Shown: positions 25,106 to 34,345 of the stretch, piece after piece | Layout of the letters: every line of letters begins with the position of its first letter | Position numbering within the stretch: position 1 is the first letter of the stretch | From: Spirosoma arboris | Lineage (GTDB): Bacteria > Bacteroidota > Bacteroidia > Cytophagales > Spirosomataceae | DNA length: 64,000 nucleotides | Direction: 5' to 3' | Assembly (NCBI RefSeq): GCF_009754945.1 | Contig: NZ_WPIN01000016.1 | Span: 124,001 to 188,000 of the forward strand | Position numbers and translations under genes: made by a program | The notes under the pieces: generated by a model | What the model was told of the DNA's origin: nothing | Databases searched by the model: none | The model's input: the letters and a program-made list of their open reading frames with translations, nothing else

Positions 25106-26110
25106 ATGAATGTGATAATAAAATTAACAGTTACTTTTTTTGTCGTAGGGCTCTTCGTAATAAACTCCCTAACCTCGTGTTCAACTGCATCGAGAATTAA
25201 AAAAAGTGCAATAACAACAGAGGCAAATGACCCAGCCAATGAAATGGTAAAAAATTCCCATTTCGCCGGATTTAGTAGTCATTATTTTGTCACAGCGGAT
25301 GGCGTAAAACTGCATTATATTCATAAAGGCACGGGCCAGCCGCTTATCATGATTCATGGTTGGAGCGGAACAGCCAAAGATTTTGCTATGAACGCGTTGC
25401 CTTTAAGCGAACATTTTTCGGTCTATATTCTGGAGTTGCGCGGTCATGGGTATTCAGACGCCCCTACATACGGGGCAAGGATTTCCCGTTTGTCTGCCGA
25501 TGTACATGAATTTGTTACTGCACTGAGTATCAAAAAAGCCAATTTTATGGGATTTTCAATGGGCAGCAGCGTACTCTGGGATTACTTAGAACTGTTTGGC
25601 GAAAACACGGTTGAAAAACTGATTTTCGTTGACGAAGCTCCGGCATTATTAGCCAATCCCAGAGACTCTAAAGAGGAAATATTGACCTATGCTGGCAATC
25701 CGATGGACGTTTGGGATTTGGTCAATTCCTTTACGGACAACGGGGGAAAAGGAAGTAAGTTCGGGACGTATTTCACTCGTGGGAAATTTATTGCGAACGA
25801 GGCAGTCAGTAAACAACTGGCTGGAATTCCGGAACCCCCAAAACACTATGCGTTTTTAGTCCCCCTTTTACGGGATCATATTAATCAGGATTGGCGCGAT
25901 GTGTTTCCCCGTATCACGGTTCCAGTACTCATGCTTAGCGGAGACATATCGCATGCAACGACCGTAGAAAGCAATGAATGGATGAAACGTACCATAAAAA
26001 ACAGTACCTGGATTCGCTTCTCAGAAAAGGAATATGGCACGCATTTTCTGCTTCAAAACTCATCCCAAAAAGCAGATGACGCAATTGTCAAATTTTTAAC
26101 GGCTCACTAA
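25106..26110 (+). CDS. lipoprotein alpha/beta hydrolase
   Basis: A 334-residue alpha/beta-hydrolase anchored by a lipoprotein signal (FFVVGLFVINSLTSC). The oxyanion motif HGWSG, nucleophile elbow GFSMGSS, an acid in LMLSGDISHATT and a late His in EYGTHFLLQ complete the triad. The ATG at 25106 begins the signal peptide; a TTG at 25070 would place 12 extra residues before it. It may act as an esterase or lactonase at the cell envelope. Substrate unknown. Confidence 0.85.
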   Translation: MNVIIKLTVTFFVVGLFVINSLTSCSTASRIKKSAITTEANDPANEMVKNSHFAGFSSHYFVTADGVKLHYIHKGTGQPLIMIHGWSGTAKDFAMNALPLSEHFSVYILELRGHGYSDAPTYGARISRLSADVHEFVTALSIKKANFMGFSMGSSVLWDYLELFGENTVEKLIFVDEAPALLANPRDSKEEILTYAGNPMDVWDLVNSFTDNGGKGSKFGTYFTRGKFIANEAVSKQLAGIPEPPKHYAFLVPLLRDHINQDWRDVFPRITVPVLMLSGDISHATTVESNEWMKRTIKNSTWIRFSEKEYGTHFLLQNSSQKADDAIVKFLTAH

Positions 26111-26237
26111 CTACGACCGATTAGCTACTAAATCTCAAAAGTGCTAGTAATTGACTCATTTGAGCTAATGCGTTTTCTTCACTCAGCCGACCTTTGACCT
26201 ATCCAAAACGGAAAACTCAAACAAACGCTAAAGTCCC

Positions 26238-26630
26238 ATGAAAACGCTCATCAAACCTCTGTTCGTTGCTATTGCCCTGATGCTCACTACTGGATACGCT
26301 TCCCTGGCGCACTCGGCCAGCGACCCTCAGCCCACTGCTGCCTTCCAGAGCGGTATCTATACCAACCAAGCCGGAAAACTTCAGATTGCCCTCGATAAAC
26401 AAGCTGGCCATACTCTGTACGTTCGCCTGACCAATACCGAGGGGCGCATGTTCTTTGTCCAACGGGTAGGCAAGCAACAAACCTCTGTTCGCTTACGACT
26501 CGATGTGAGTGATTTGCCCGACGGTGCTTATCAATTGACCATCACCGATGGCAAGGATATCGCCCAACACACGGTAACGCTGGAAACCCAGAAACCTGTG
26601 GATACCAATAGACAGGTGGCCATCAACTAA
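26238..26630 (+). CDS. small secreted protein with beta-rich domain
   Basis: A 130-residue exported protein. The signal peptide is residues 1-27 (ending SLAHSA) and the remainder is a beta-rich domain (AGKLQIALDKQAGHTLYVRL, then SDLPDGAYQLTITDGKDIAQ) resembling the small Ig-like/secretion-tail modules common in Bacteroidota. No enzyme motif is present. A very large perfect hairpin follows. Confidence 0.7.
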   Translation: MKTLIKPLFVAIALMLTTGYASLAHSASDPQPTAAFQSGIYTNQAGKLQIALDKQAGHTLYVRLTNTEGRMFFVQRVGKQQTSVRLRLDVSDLPDGAYQLTITDGKDIAQHTVTLETQKPVDTNRQVAIN

Positions 26631-26659
26631 AGGCCGTTTGCTCCAACAGTTCCCGATAG

Positions 26660-26722
26660 GCTCGCCCTAAACCAATAACCGATCAGGTAGCCACTTTGAT
26701 CGGTTATTGGTTTAGGGCGAGC
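26660..26722. repeat. perfect 26-bp inverted repeat
   Basis: GCTCGCCCTAAACCAATAAC and six further bases (26660-26685) are exactly reverse-complemented at 26697-26722, with an 11-nt loop. It lies after the small secreted protein and before the second hybrid kinase. It is longer than usual terminators here and lacks a T-run, so it may be a strong terminator or a structured RNA element. Confidence 0.75.
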
Positions 26723-26819
26723 TTCGAAGTACCCTATTCCCTAGACTCATCAGCCCTTCGTTCGTAACTTAGCCCCAGAACCGCTTATACCGGGAGTAAA
26801 GGATACCTCCTGCTGCTTG

Positions 26820-28769
26820 ATGACGACGAAAATACTTCTTGTAGATGATGAAGCCGATTGGGAAGCACTATTCCGGCAACGCTTCCGACAACTGATCGTG
26901 ACGGGTACTTATCAGGTTGTCGTGGCACAAAATGGCCCGCAAGCGCTGAGTTTACTACAGGAGCAACCCGAAATTGACCTGGTGCTGGCCGACATCAACA
27001 TGCCCGGAATGGATGGGCTTACCCTGCTGGAACACATTACCACCAGCCATCCTCAAGTGCCTACGGTGATGGTCACCGCTTATGGCGATATGAGCATCAT
27101 TCGGGCCGCTATGAACCGGGGGGCCTTTGACTTCATCACCAAACCAATCGATTTCGCTGACCTTCAGGCCACGATCGACAAGGCCCAACGCTACGCCCAG
27201 CAGCTGCGACAGGCCCAGGCGCTAAAAACGTTGAATGCCATGAAAACACGGTTCTTTGTCAATATGACTCACGAACTGCGCGCGCCTTTATCGTTGATCC
27301 TCACCCCTGTTGACCAACTCCTGGAACAAGCAGCATTGCCTCCATCCCAACAGGAGCGACTACTGAGTATTCGCCGGAATGCCCAGCAATTACTGCGGCT
27401 CATCAATCAGTTGATGGACCTCCATCAGCTCGAAGACCAGCCCCTGGAGGACGTCCATGAGGTGGGCGACTTGCCGGACTTTCTGGGTCAGATCGTCGAT
27501 CTGTTTCGCCCATCGGCAGAGATCAAACGGTTAATCTTGAGCTATCACACCGACCTGCCGACCGGCAACTATCGATTTGATGCGGGAAAGTGGGAAACCA
27601 TTCTCTATAACCTGCTGACCAATGCCATCCGCTTCACGTCAGTCGGGTCAGTTACTGTAACCCTGTACGAGTCAACCCAGGGCGTTCGCCTGGTCGTGCA
27701 GGATACGGGTATTGGCATCACGGCTCATAAGCTTCCCCATGTATTTGACCCCTACTATCAGGGTGATAATCAGCGTATCCGGGCCAATGACCCAACGGGC
27801 CTCAGCCTTGCCCTTGTCCAGGCCTTAACGCAGCGGATGGGTGGGCACATACAGGTCTCAAGTCAGGTCGAGGTGGGTACCGAGTTTAGTGTCGAGCTGC
27901 CACTCCATCGGATCGGTGACAGTCAACCGGCCCAGGTGCAGGCGACTCCCTCACTGGTGGTCGAGTCTCCTGCCTTGCCCCAGCTTCCATCCGGTCATTC
28001 GGTAGAGGTGGGGCCAGATGTTCCCCCGCTGATTCTGGTTGTGGAAGAAAATACCGAGCTACGGGAGTACATGGTAGCGGAGCTAACCACCCTATACCGA
28101 GTACGAACGGCATCCAACGGCTATCAGGGCTGGGTGGTGGCTAAAGAAGAATTGCCCGATCTTGTTATTACCGATTTGATGATGGCTCGGTTGAATGGCT
28201 ATGAACTGATCGAGCGGCTCAAAGCCGACCCTGTCACCGACCACATTCCCACGGTGCTTCTGACGGCAAGCGCCGATGAAGCGAGTCGACTCAAAGGCCT
28301 GGCGGTGGGGGCTGATGAGTACCTGACCAAACCTTTCCACCTGGGGGAGTTAAGGCTTCGACTGCGAAACCTGTTAGATCGTCAACAGCGGTTGCGGGAT
28401 CATTACCGTCACCAGTTGGCCCAGCCTACTGATTCTACTTCGCTCCAGGCAGTGGGCGACCAGTTCCTGCGTCGGTTCTATGGACTGATCGACCAACGGC
28501 TGGACGACTCGACGCTGAGTGTAGAGTGGTTGGCGGAAGAACTTGCCTTAAGTCGCAAAGCACTGTACCTGAAGATACAAAGTCTGACTCAGTTGTCGCC
28601 CATCGAGCTGATCCGTCAGTATCGGCTGCGCAAGGCCATTGATCTGTTGCGGGCGGGTCACGGTGCTTCCGAAACAGCCTACCTGGTCGGTTTCGACTCG
28701 CCGTCCTACTTCACCAAAGTCTTTCGGGAGTTTTATCAGCAAACCCCTTCGGCGTTTATCAAAGGGTAA
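26820..28769 (+). CDS. one-piece hybrid regulator: REC-HisKA-HATPase-REC-AraC
   Basis: A 649-residue cytoplasmic protein. Receiver 1 (1-120) has VDDE and Asp58 in LADINMPGMDG. HisKA has His151 in FFVNMTHELRAPLSL, HATPase has DTGIGITAHKLPHVF, receiver 2 has Asp452 in LVITDLMMARLNG, and an AraC-type double HTH closes the protein (VEWLAEELALSRKALYLKIQ, then AYLVGFDSPSYFTKVFREFY). Receiver 2 has Glu-Glu-Asn (VVEEN) where the acidic pair is usually Asp-Asp. The HATPase N box (LYNLLTNAIRFT) is intact, but the usual Gly pair later in the domain is DPTGLSLAL, so ATP binding may be weakened. ATG at 26820 is preferred to the TTG just before it. It differs from classic hybrids by starting with a receiver and lacking a periplasmic sensor. 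Confidence 0.9.
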   Translation: MTTKILLVDDEADWEALFRQRFRQLIVTGTYQVVVAQNGPQALSLLQEQPEIDLVLADINMPGMDGLTLLEHITTSHPQVPTVMVTAYGDMSIIRAAMNRGAFDFITKPIDFADLQATIDKAQRYAQQLRQAQALKTLNAMKTRFFVNMTHELRAPLSLILTPVDQLLEQAALPPSQQERLLSIRRNAQQLLRLINQLMDLHQLEDQPLEDVHEVGDLPDFLGQIVDLFRPSAEIKRLILSYHTDLPTGNYRFDAGKWETILYNLLTNAIRFTSVGSVTVTLYESTQGVRLVVQDTGIGITAHKLPHVFDPYYQGDNQRIRANDPTGLSLALVQALTQRMGGHIQVSSQVEVGTEFSVELPLHRIGDSQPAQVQATPSLVVESPALPQLPSGHSVEVGPDVPPLILVVEENTELREYMVAELTTLYRVRTASNGYQGWVVAKEELPDLVITDLMMARLNGYELIERLKADPVTDHIPTVLLTASADEASRLKGLAVGADEYLTKPFHLGELRLRLRNLLDRQQRLRDHYRHQLAQPTDSTSLQAVGDQFLRRFYGLIDQRLDDSTLSVEWLAEELALSRKALYLKIQSLTQLSPIELIRQYRLRKAIDLLRAGHGASETAYLVGFDSPSYFTKVFREFYQQTPSAFIKG

Positions 28770-28800
28770 TGAATCAGGGGGTCAATCTTTCTGTGTTAAA

Positions 28801-28854
28801 AATAATGCTACATTCCAGTGGGTCAAGCCAGTAGAATGTAGGATTATTTTTTTT
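28801..28854 (+). terminator. rho-independent terminator
   Basis: AATAATGCTACATTC (28801-28815) pairs with GAATGTAGGATTATT (28834-28848) with one mismatch, followed by eight T. It ends the hybrid regulator transcript. Confidence 0.85.
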
Positions 28855-28913
28855 GTATGATACAACTGCTCTTGTTAGCAGGCTTTTATAACCCTTAATC
28901 CTACCCTGCTTCT

Positions 28914-29765
28914 ATGTCTTTTCCACATACTATTTCTCGCAACGAGTTCCTGAAAACGAGCGCTCTTGCGCTTACGCTGCCGCTCCTGAGCAAACTGGAT
29001 GCCACGGCCAAACCGCTGAAAAATGTCGGTCTGGAACTCTACACCGTCCGGAATGAGATTGAGAAAGATCTTGAGGGCACACTGAAAAAAGTGGCCGCCA
29101 TTGGCTACACCGAAATAGAAACGGGCAGCTATTACGGCAAAACCCCGAAAGAGTTTAAAGCGTTTCTGAGCGGAATGGGCCTGAGCGCACCAAGTCTGCT
29201 GGCCATGACGAGCAGCATGAAGACCGGCTGGCAAAAAGCCGTCGACCAGGCTGCAGAAGCCGGACAATCGTTCATAGGCTGTGCCTATTTAGCGCCCGAT
29301 GAACGTAAAACCATCGATGATTATAAAAAGCTGACCGAGCTATTTAATCGGTCGGCAGAAGTTTGCCAGAAAGCCGGACTTCGATTTATCTACCACAACC
29401 ACGATTTTGAATTTCAGCCGCTGGATGGCCAGATTCCGTATGATCTACTTCTAAAAGGAACCGACCCTAAACTAGTGAAACTGGAATTAGATATATACTG
29501 GGCCACGAAAGCCGGGCAAGATCCGGTAGCTCTGTTCAAACAAAACCCTGGCCGTTTCCCAATTGTCCACTTGAAGGACATGGAAAAAACTGCCGAGCGC
29601 TCATTCGCTCCAGTGGGTACCGGTTCAATCGATTTTCAACGGATTATGGATGCCCATAAGATTGCGGGTATCGAACATTATTACGTCGAACAGGATATTT
29701 GCAAAATACCCCCGCTGGAAGCCATTGCCGTTAGCTTTCAAAATGTAAAAAAACTGAACGTTTGA
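28914..29765 (+). CDS. sugar phosphate isomerase/epimerase (TIM barrel), exported
   Basis: A 283-residue xylose-isomerase-like TIM-barrel protein with an N-terminal Tat-like signal (SRNEFLKTSALALTLPLL; the second Arg of the usual motif is Asn, so export route is uncertain). Metal-binding family motifs are visible: YHNHDFEF, LELDIYW, VHLKDM and a late Glu in YYVEQD. It likely acts on a sugar or inositol in the periplasm. It is not in an obvious sugar operon. Confidence 0.88.
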   Translation: MSFPHTISRNEFLKTSALALTLPLLSKLDATAKPLKNVGLELYTVRNEIEKDLEGTLKKVAAIGYTEIETGSYYGKTPKEFKAFLSGMGLSAPSLLAMTSSMKTGWQKAVDQAAEAGQSFIGCAYLAPDERKTIDDYKKLTELFNRSAEVCQKAGLRFIYHNHDFEFQPLDGQIPYDLLLKGTDPKLVKLELDIYWATKAGQDPVALFKQNPGRFPIVHLKDMEKTAERSFAPVGTGSIDFQRIMDAHKIAGIEHYYVEQDICKIPPLEAIAVSFQNVKKLNV

Positions 29766-29861
29766 TGCATATAGTTGGAGAAAAGTAAGATGGCTACTGC
29801 CATAGGGCTGTCAGTGGGCGCGCTTTATTTTGTGTCAGTCAAAAATAAACTCAGATACCCT

Positions 29862-30266
29862 ATGAATTTTGCCTCCGTTCGGATTATTACCTCAGATATC
29901 CAACCGCTTATTCGGTTTTACGAGCAAATTACGGCCATGCCAGTTACGCAGTATACAGATGATTTCGCTGAACTGCACACTCCCTCAGCTACCTTAGCCA
30001 TTGGCAGCACACGCACCTTGCAACTGTTTGGAGGAGATCATGTAGCCAGGCCAGCCGCTAACCAATCGGCCATTATCGAATTCCGCGTTGATGATGTTGA
30101 CGCTGATTATCAAAGGCTAGCCGATGTTCTGGGTGACAGCATTGTTCAGAAGCCGACTACCATGCCCTGGGGTAATCGTTCGCTGCTGTTCCGGGACCCA
30201 GACGGCAATTTGGTTAACTTCTTCACGCCGGTTACGCCAGAAGCGCTTAAAAAGTTTGATGAGTAG
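29862..30266 (+). CDS. VOC-family protein
   Basis: A 134-residue single-domain protein with a VOC fold: the start MNFASVRIITSDIQPLIRFY, an internal IIEFRVDDVDADYQRL and the typical LLFRDPDGNLVNFFTP near the end. The start at 29862 matches the family; an upstream in-frame TTG at 29775 would add 29 residues with no homology. Its substrate is unknown. It ends next to a hairpin shared with the convergent glycosyltransferase gene. Confidence 0.85.
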   Translation: MNFASVRIITSDIQPLIRFYEQITAMPVTQYTDDFAELHTPSATLAIGSTRTLQLFGGDHVARPAANQSAIIEFRVDDVDADYQRLADVLGDSIVQKPTTMPWGNRSLLFRDPDGNLVNFFTPVTPEALKKFDE

Positions 30267-30273
30267 CTTGCTT

Positions 30274-30336
30274 ATAGCCTCTTCACGGACCATGCTACCT
30301 ATTGAGTAGCCAGGCATGGTTCGTGAAGAGGGCTAT
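30274..30336. terminator. bidirectional terminator hairpin
   Basis: ATAGCCTCTTCACGGACCAT (from 30274) and a nearly exact complement ending at 30336 form a stem of about 22 bp with one bulge and one mismatch. It lies between the convergent VOC and glycosyltransferase genes. Confidence 0.7.
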
Positions 30337-30354
30337 TGCGTTACTACTTATTCG

Positions 30355-31200
30355 TTACCAATGCATGGGTTTCCATTTTTTATCCTTAATCAGAAATCGG
30401 AGCACTTCTTCCCGACTGGATATGAAATCCTTTTTTCTCCAGGACGCTTCCTCATCCACCCCATAATCAGGTTTAATATTTCCGCTATTCGCCAAAGACG
30501 TTTGCCGGGGAACGACAACATTCACATCGCCCAGTAGTTTACAGGTCGCTGCCAAGTGCATGTCTTCTCCAGTAGCGAACGTTTTGGGCCAGATTGCCCA
30601 GAAGTGCCGGGCCCATTCGGTTTTGAAAAAATAGCTGCAACATCCGAAATCAACCCGTGTATCCGCCACACAGCTATTGATGGACGTAGCTGACGAACGA
30701 ATATCGCCAATAAAATACCGTTCCAGGTAATCGTTTCCTTTGGGTTTTTCTGGCTGGTAATCTTGAGGAGGAATAATTCGACCGTTGCTGCACACAATAG
30801 AGTGGTGTTGCTCACTGGCCTGGAGGCACGTTTCAATCCAGGTAGCGGATGGAATAATGTCGTCATCAAGGACCCAGACATAGGTAGTCGTAGCGTGTAT
30901 TGCCAGGCTAAAACGTCCGAAGTATTTCAAATTAACATCACAATCAAAGTAGCGAATACTCGTCTTTTTATCACTTCTTTTGTGGATAGGAAACCAATTT
31001 TCGTAATGCAGAACCCAGATGGCTTCAGGCGGTTGGGTCTGATTTAGCAAGGCATTCAGCTGTTCATTCAGGTTGTTGCGTTTGTAAACGGTTAGAATAA
31101 CGGTAACGGAGGACTGTTTAGTTTTGAAAAACAGATTCATATAGACGAGATTGGCAGTATAATACTTGGATACGGTATAAACCCAGTCTTTTTCAGACAA
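30355..31200 (-). CDS. family 2 glycosyltransferase
   Basis: A protein of 281 residues with a GT-A fold. The nucleotide-binding start is SVTVILTVYKRNNLNEQL, the metal site is VLDDDIIPS, and a later acidic GEDMHLAATC likely holds the catalytic base. Met21 (31140) directly before the GT-A strand is an alternative start. It presumably transfers a sugar in polysaccharide or glycoconjugate synthesis; substrates are not visible. It is not adjacent to other glycan genes except by distance. Confidence 0.85.
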   Translation of the reverse strand: MSEKDWVYTVSKYYTANLVYMNLFFKTKQSSVTVILTVYKRNNLNEQLNALLNQTQPPEAIWVLHYENWFPIHKRSDKKTSIRYFDCDVNLKYFGRFSLAIHATTTYVWVLDDDIIPSATWIETCLQASEQHHSIVCSNGRIIPPQDYQPEKPKGNDYLERYFIGDIRSSATSINSCVADTRVDFGCCSYFFKTEWARHFWAIWPKTFATGEDMHLAATCKLLGDVNVVVPRQTSLANSGNIKPDYGVDEEASWRKKDFISSREEVLRFLIKDKKWKPMHW

Positions 31201-31452
31201 AAAAGATACTAATTGAAGAACCGATAAAGATACTAGTTGTGGCTCAAAACTAGCACCTTGCCAGGGCAGTTTGCGACAAGATCACCGTTACTCATTTTAC
31301 CTACCCTTCCGGGTCGTATTCTCAAAAACTTCAGGCGGGTCTGACTCAGATTCGTTGCCATCGATCATGAATCCCAGCCAGCAACGAATTAAAAGAATGA
31401 GGAAAATTTGCGTGATTTGGCTAGAGTTTATGGTTGACCTAGTTAATGAAGT

Positions 31453-32193
31453 ATGATCAGAATAGCTGTTTTTAGTGATATCCATGCTAACCTACCCGCG
31501 TTGAGAGCGGTGCTAGGCGATATTGAAAAGCGACATATTAATCTATGCTATTGTCTTGGGGATTTGGTCGATTTTGCTCCGTGGGGCAATGAAGTGATTG
31601 AGCTATTTAAGGAAAAACAGATTCCTTGTCTGCTGGGCAACCATGATGAGCGTATTGCCTTCGATTACCCGATCTACCCCTTACCCCATCATGACGAACT
31701 TGAAACCGCCAACAGGATATTGGCCATCGACTATTCTAAACGCGTTATAACCCCCGAAAATAAGCAGTGGTTAGCTCAGTTACCCTTCCAGCTAGAACTG
31801 GCCTTTAAATTGGGTGGACACCTGAAAAGAATATTGTTAGTGCATGCCAGCCCGAGAAACAATGATGAATACATCCATGAATCGTACTCGGCGGCTGCTT
31901 TATTGGAGATGCTGGGTGACAGGAAGATAGATGCTCTCCTGATGGGTCATACCCATCAATCCTACATAAAGCAGTCGGAAGTGCTTTTTGTCAATTGCGG
32001 ATCGGTTGGTCGAAGTAAAGAGCCTGACCGTAAAGCCACCTATTGTGTGATAACGATCAGCGAAGCTGGCATCCAGCCCGAACTCATTAAAGTGGATTAC
32101 CCTGTCGATTACGTTGCCGGGGAAATCTATGCTAGTTCCATTCCAGATTTTTACGCTGATTTCTTAGTACAGAAATATAGTGTAACGCCATGA
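31453..32193 (+). CDS. metallophosphoesterase (YfcE/MJ0936-like)
   Basis: A 246-residue calcineurin-fold phosphoesterase. Metal ligands are visible in order: FSDIHAN, CLGDLVDF, LLGNHDE, VHASPR and GHTH followed by VNCGSVGRSK. All are intact. It is cytoplasmic and probably hydrolyses small phosphodiesters or nucleotides. The substrate is not evident and there is no linked enzyme. Confidence 0.92.
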   Translation: MIRIAVFSDIHANLPALRAVLGDIEKRHINLCYCLGDLVDFAPWGNEVIELFKEKQIPCLLGNHDERIAFDYPIYPLPHHDELETANRILAIDYSKRVITPENKQWLAQLPFQLELAFKLGGHLKRILLVHASPRNNDEYIHESYSAAALLEMLGDRKIDALLMGHTHQSYIKQSEVLFVNCGSVGRSKEPDRKATYCVITISEAGIQPELIKVDYPVDYVAGEIYASSIPDFYADFLVQKYSVTP

Positions 32194-32263
32194 GGAAATC
32201 GCCTGTAACACGCGGGCAATTCAGCTTAATTAAATGGCTGGTAAAGCGTCATTAATTCTTCTC

Positions 32264-32282
32264 AACGTAAAAAGGTTACGTT
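32264..32282 (+). promoter_or_regulatory. inverted repeat AACGTAA-N5-TTACGTT
   Basis: A perfect 7-bp inverted repeat with a 5-nt spacer, 57 nt before the VOC gene. A near-identical element occurs at 51156-51172. The matching half-sites and spacer suggest an operator for the same regulator. Confidence 0.45.
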
Positions 32283-32339
32283 CTGAGGGTCATTCCTTTG
32301 TCTCTTCATCTGTATGAGTACTAACTAGAATTGACGACT

Positions 32340-32744
32340 ATGAAAAAAGTAACAGGACTGGGTGGCATATTTTTTAAATGCAATAACCCGCAAGCCATGA
32401 ACGACTGGTATGCCCAAAACCTGGGATTGACTACCGGCGAATACGGGACGACCTTTGAATGGCGGCAGGTTGATGATCCGTCGAAAAAGGGATCTACGGC
32501 CTGGTGTACGTTCCCCGATGCGACGAACTATTTCAATCCGTCGACAAAGCCTTTTATGATCAATTACCGGGTAGAAAATATTGCTGCGCTGGTTGATGAA
32601 TTGAAAAGAAGCAATGTGACCGTTGTTGATGAAATAGCGGAGTATGACTATGGAAAATTCGTGCATGTGCTTGACCCAGAAGGCAACATTATTGAGCTTT
32701 GGGAACCCAATGATGATTGGGAGGAGAATAAAGTAGCAGAGTAG
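32340..32744 (+). CDS. VOC-family protein
   Basis: A 134-residue VOC-fold protein (ATG at 32340 preferred over TTG at 32331). Motifs include GGIFFKCNNPQAMNDWYAQN at the start, INYRVENIAALVDELKRS and the ending VLDPEGNIIELWEPND. The conserved late Glu metal ligand is present. The substrate is unknown. An ACGTAA/TTACGT inverted repeat upstream may control it. Confidence 0.88.
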   Translation: MKKVTGLGGIFFKCNNPQAMNDWYAQNLGLTTGEYGTTFEWRQVDDPSKKGSTAWCTFPDATNYFNPSTKPFMINYRVENIAALVDELKRSNVTVVDEIAEYDYGKFVHVLDPEGNIIELWEPNDDWEENKVAE

Positions 32745-32758
32745 AGATTTTATTCCTG

Positions 32759-33190
32759 ATGTATATCGATCAAACCGTTTACCTATTCGTTCTGCTGGTT
32801 TTTACCCCTTTTTTAACATTGGGCCAAAAAGTGACCAACTCAGGATTGATGTCCAGAGCAATCAGCCTATCCGATAAGACATTTATTATTGGAGAAGAGG
32901 GAGAGGCCAGTAAGACCGGAAATGATTTAAATCTTTATCTCATCTTTCACAAAGATGGTAGTGCCACGTTTCGTGCAAAAAGAGGAAATACGATCACTAA
33001 GGAGAATCCACTTAGTTGGCAATTTGTAGGAGACTCACTCTATATACAGAATAGTCCAATTACAATACAGGCAGAAGGAAAAATGCAAACCATTGACCGT
33101 GAGCCAATGAAGTATTTTACTGTAAAAGCACCGGGCGGCTATGTACTTAAAGGAAAGGGCGATCAGATGCTTTTGATTGAGCTAAAATAA
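32759..33190 (+). CDS. small secreted protein of unknown function
   Basis: A 143-residue protein with a signal peptide (VYLFVLLVFTPFLTLGQK) and a beta-rich mature part (LNLYLIFHKDGSATFRAKRG, GKMQTIDREPMKYFTVKAPG). It looks like the lipocalin-like small secreted proteins common in Bacteroidota, but I cannot assign a family. It starts 14 nt after the VOC gene and may be co-transcribed. Confidence 0.65.
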   Translation: MYIDQTVYLFVLLVFTPFLTLGQKVTNSGLMSRAISLSDKTFIIGEEGEASKTGNDLNLYLIFHKDGSATFRAKRGNTITKENPLSWQFVGDSLYIQNSPITIQAEGKMQTIDREPMKYFTVKAPGGYVLKGKGDQMLLIELK

Positions 33191-33308
33191 CTTAACTAAT
33201 TGGCGGATGCAGCATCAACCTAAAAAGGGTAAAATTTGACTGATGATCAGTCAATTGTAGTCAACCTGGAGCGATTATATACTACGAATAGGTTGACCGA
33301 GACGGTAA

Positions 33309-33722
33309 TTAATTATAAAGTTCAAACGATTTTTCAAGCAGGACTTTACCGGATTGCTCAAGTTGAAAGACCCACTTTCCGTCTATCATCTCCCATGCAT
33401 GTTCGATTCGGTAATAATCAAAGTTTAGTCCATTAGCAGAATTATACTTTTCCTCAATCGTTTCTTTGTATGCCTTTTCCTCACCAGGATTTACCAGCGT
33501 GGGGTGTATAACACGGCATAAAAAGGCATCCTGGCTACTCTCCAGGCTGTAGGCAATACCAAAAACCAAGCCCTTTCTCAACTTCACTCTGTCAACTTTT
33601 TCAATAAAAATCAAGTCGTCCGCGCCAAAATAATAGCCCGTAGGACTAACAGGGGACTCATTAACAGACTCCATAATAGGTTTGCAAATCCCATAATTGA
33701 TCAAACGAGCATGAGCACCCAT
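33309..33722 (-). CDS. DUF3859-like protein
   Basis: A 137-residue beta-rich cytoplasmic protein. The pattern RVIHPTLVNPGEEKAYKETI followed by YRIEHAWEMIDGKWVFQLEQ matches DUF3859, a fold of unknown function. No signal peptide is visible. The gene stands alone on the minus strand. Confidence 0.65.
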   Translation of the reverse strand: MGAHARLINYGICKPIMESVNESPVSPTGYYFGADDLIFIEKVDRVKLRKGLVFGIAYSLESSQDAFLCRVIHPTLVNPGEEKAYKETIEEKYNSANGLNFDYYRIEHAWEMIDGKWVFQLEQSGKVLLEKSFELYN

Positions 33723-33790
33723 AGTATGAATTAGCTATAACGATTAGTTCAGGCACTCTGCTGTTGAAAAGAAGAGCTGGAACTGTTTGG

Positions 33791-34345
33791 TCAAGATAAA
33801 CACTGTTGAACGCAGAGACTCTTTACTTTCTCCCGACTTCGCTTCAGGCGCATCTTGACTGCGCTTGGCTTCAGATCGTACAACTGGGCGAGTTCTTCGA
33901 TACTCATACCATCCTCGTACTTCAACCGCAGTAACGTTCGCTCCTCAACCGACAGCGTGGTCATGGCCTGCTGAACGACCTGGAGGGTTTCTTCATGTAA
34001 CTGGTTTTCCTCTACATCAGCCATATTGTGACCCATGCCTTCTTCCTCCCAACTCGTGGTAGGCAACCGTTTGGCTATGCGGAGTTGATCAGCGCAATAG
34101 TTATAGGAAATCGAATAGAGCCAGGTCGAGAAACTGGATCGTTCCTGAAAGGCATCCAGTTTGTTGAATACTTTTAGAAATATGTCTTGCGTAAAATCCT
34201 GAGCCTGATCGGCATCTTTGGTCATCGAAAGGCACCGCTGATACACCTTATTAACGTATCGACTATAAAGGGTTTCAAAACACTGATTGGGTTGACTGGG
34301 CAATAATTGACGAATGGTTTCTTCGTCGGATAGAGCTACGTACAT
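33791..34345 (-). CDS. ECF-type RNA polymerase sigma factor
   Basis: A 184-residue ECF sigma factor with region 2 (DFTQDIFLKVFNKLDAFQER, FSTWLYSISYNYCADQLR) and region 4 (LSVEERTLLRLKYEDGMSIE, then LYDLKPSAVKMRLKRSREKV). No anti-sigma factor or SusC-type receptor lies beside it, so its control is not visible here. A possible -7 box lies at 34464-34471. Confidence 0.93.
   Translation of the reverse strand: MYVALSDEETIRQLLPSQPNQCFETLYSRYVNKVYQRCLSMTKDADQAQDFTQDIFLKVFNKLDAFQERSSFSTWLYSISYNYCADQLRIAKRLPTTSWEEEGMGHNMADVEENQLHEETLQVVQQAMTTLSVEERTLLRLKYEDGMSIEELAQLYDLKPSAVKMRLKRSREKVKSLCVQQCLS

Noticed and set aside
30316..30537. Short plus-strand frame opposite the glycosyltransferase 3' end
   Set aside because: Antisense to a well-supported gene and overlaps the terminator hairpin.
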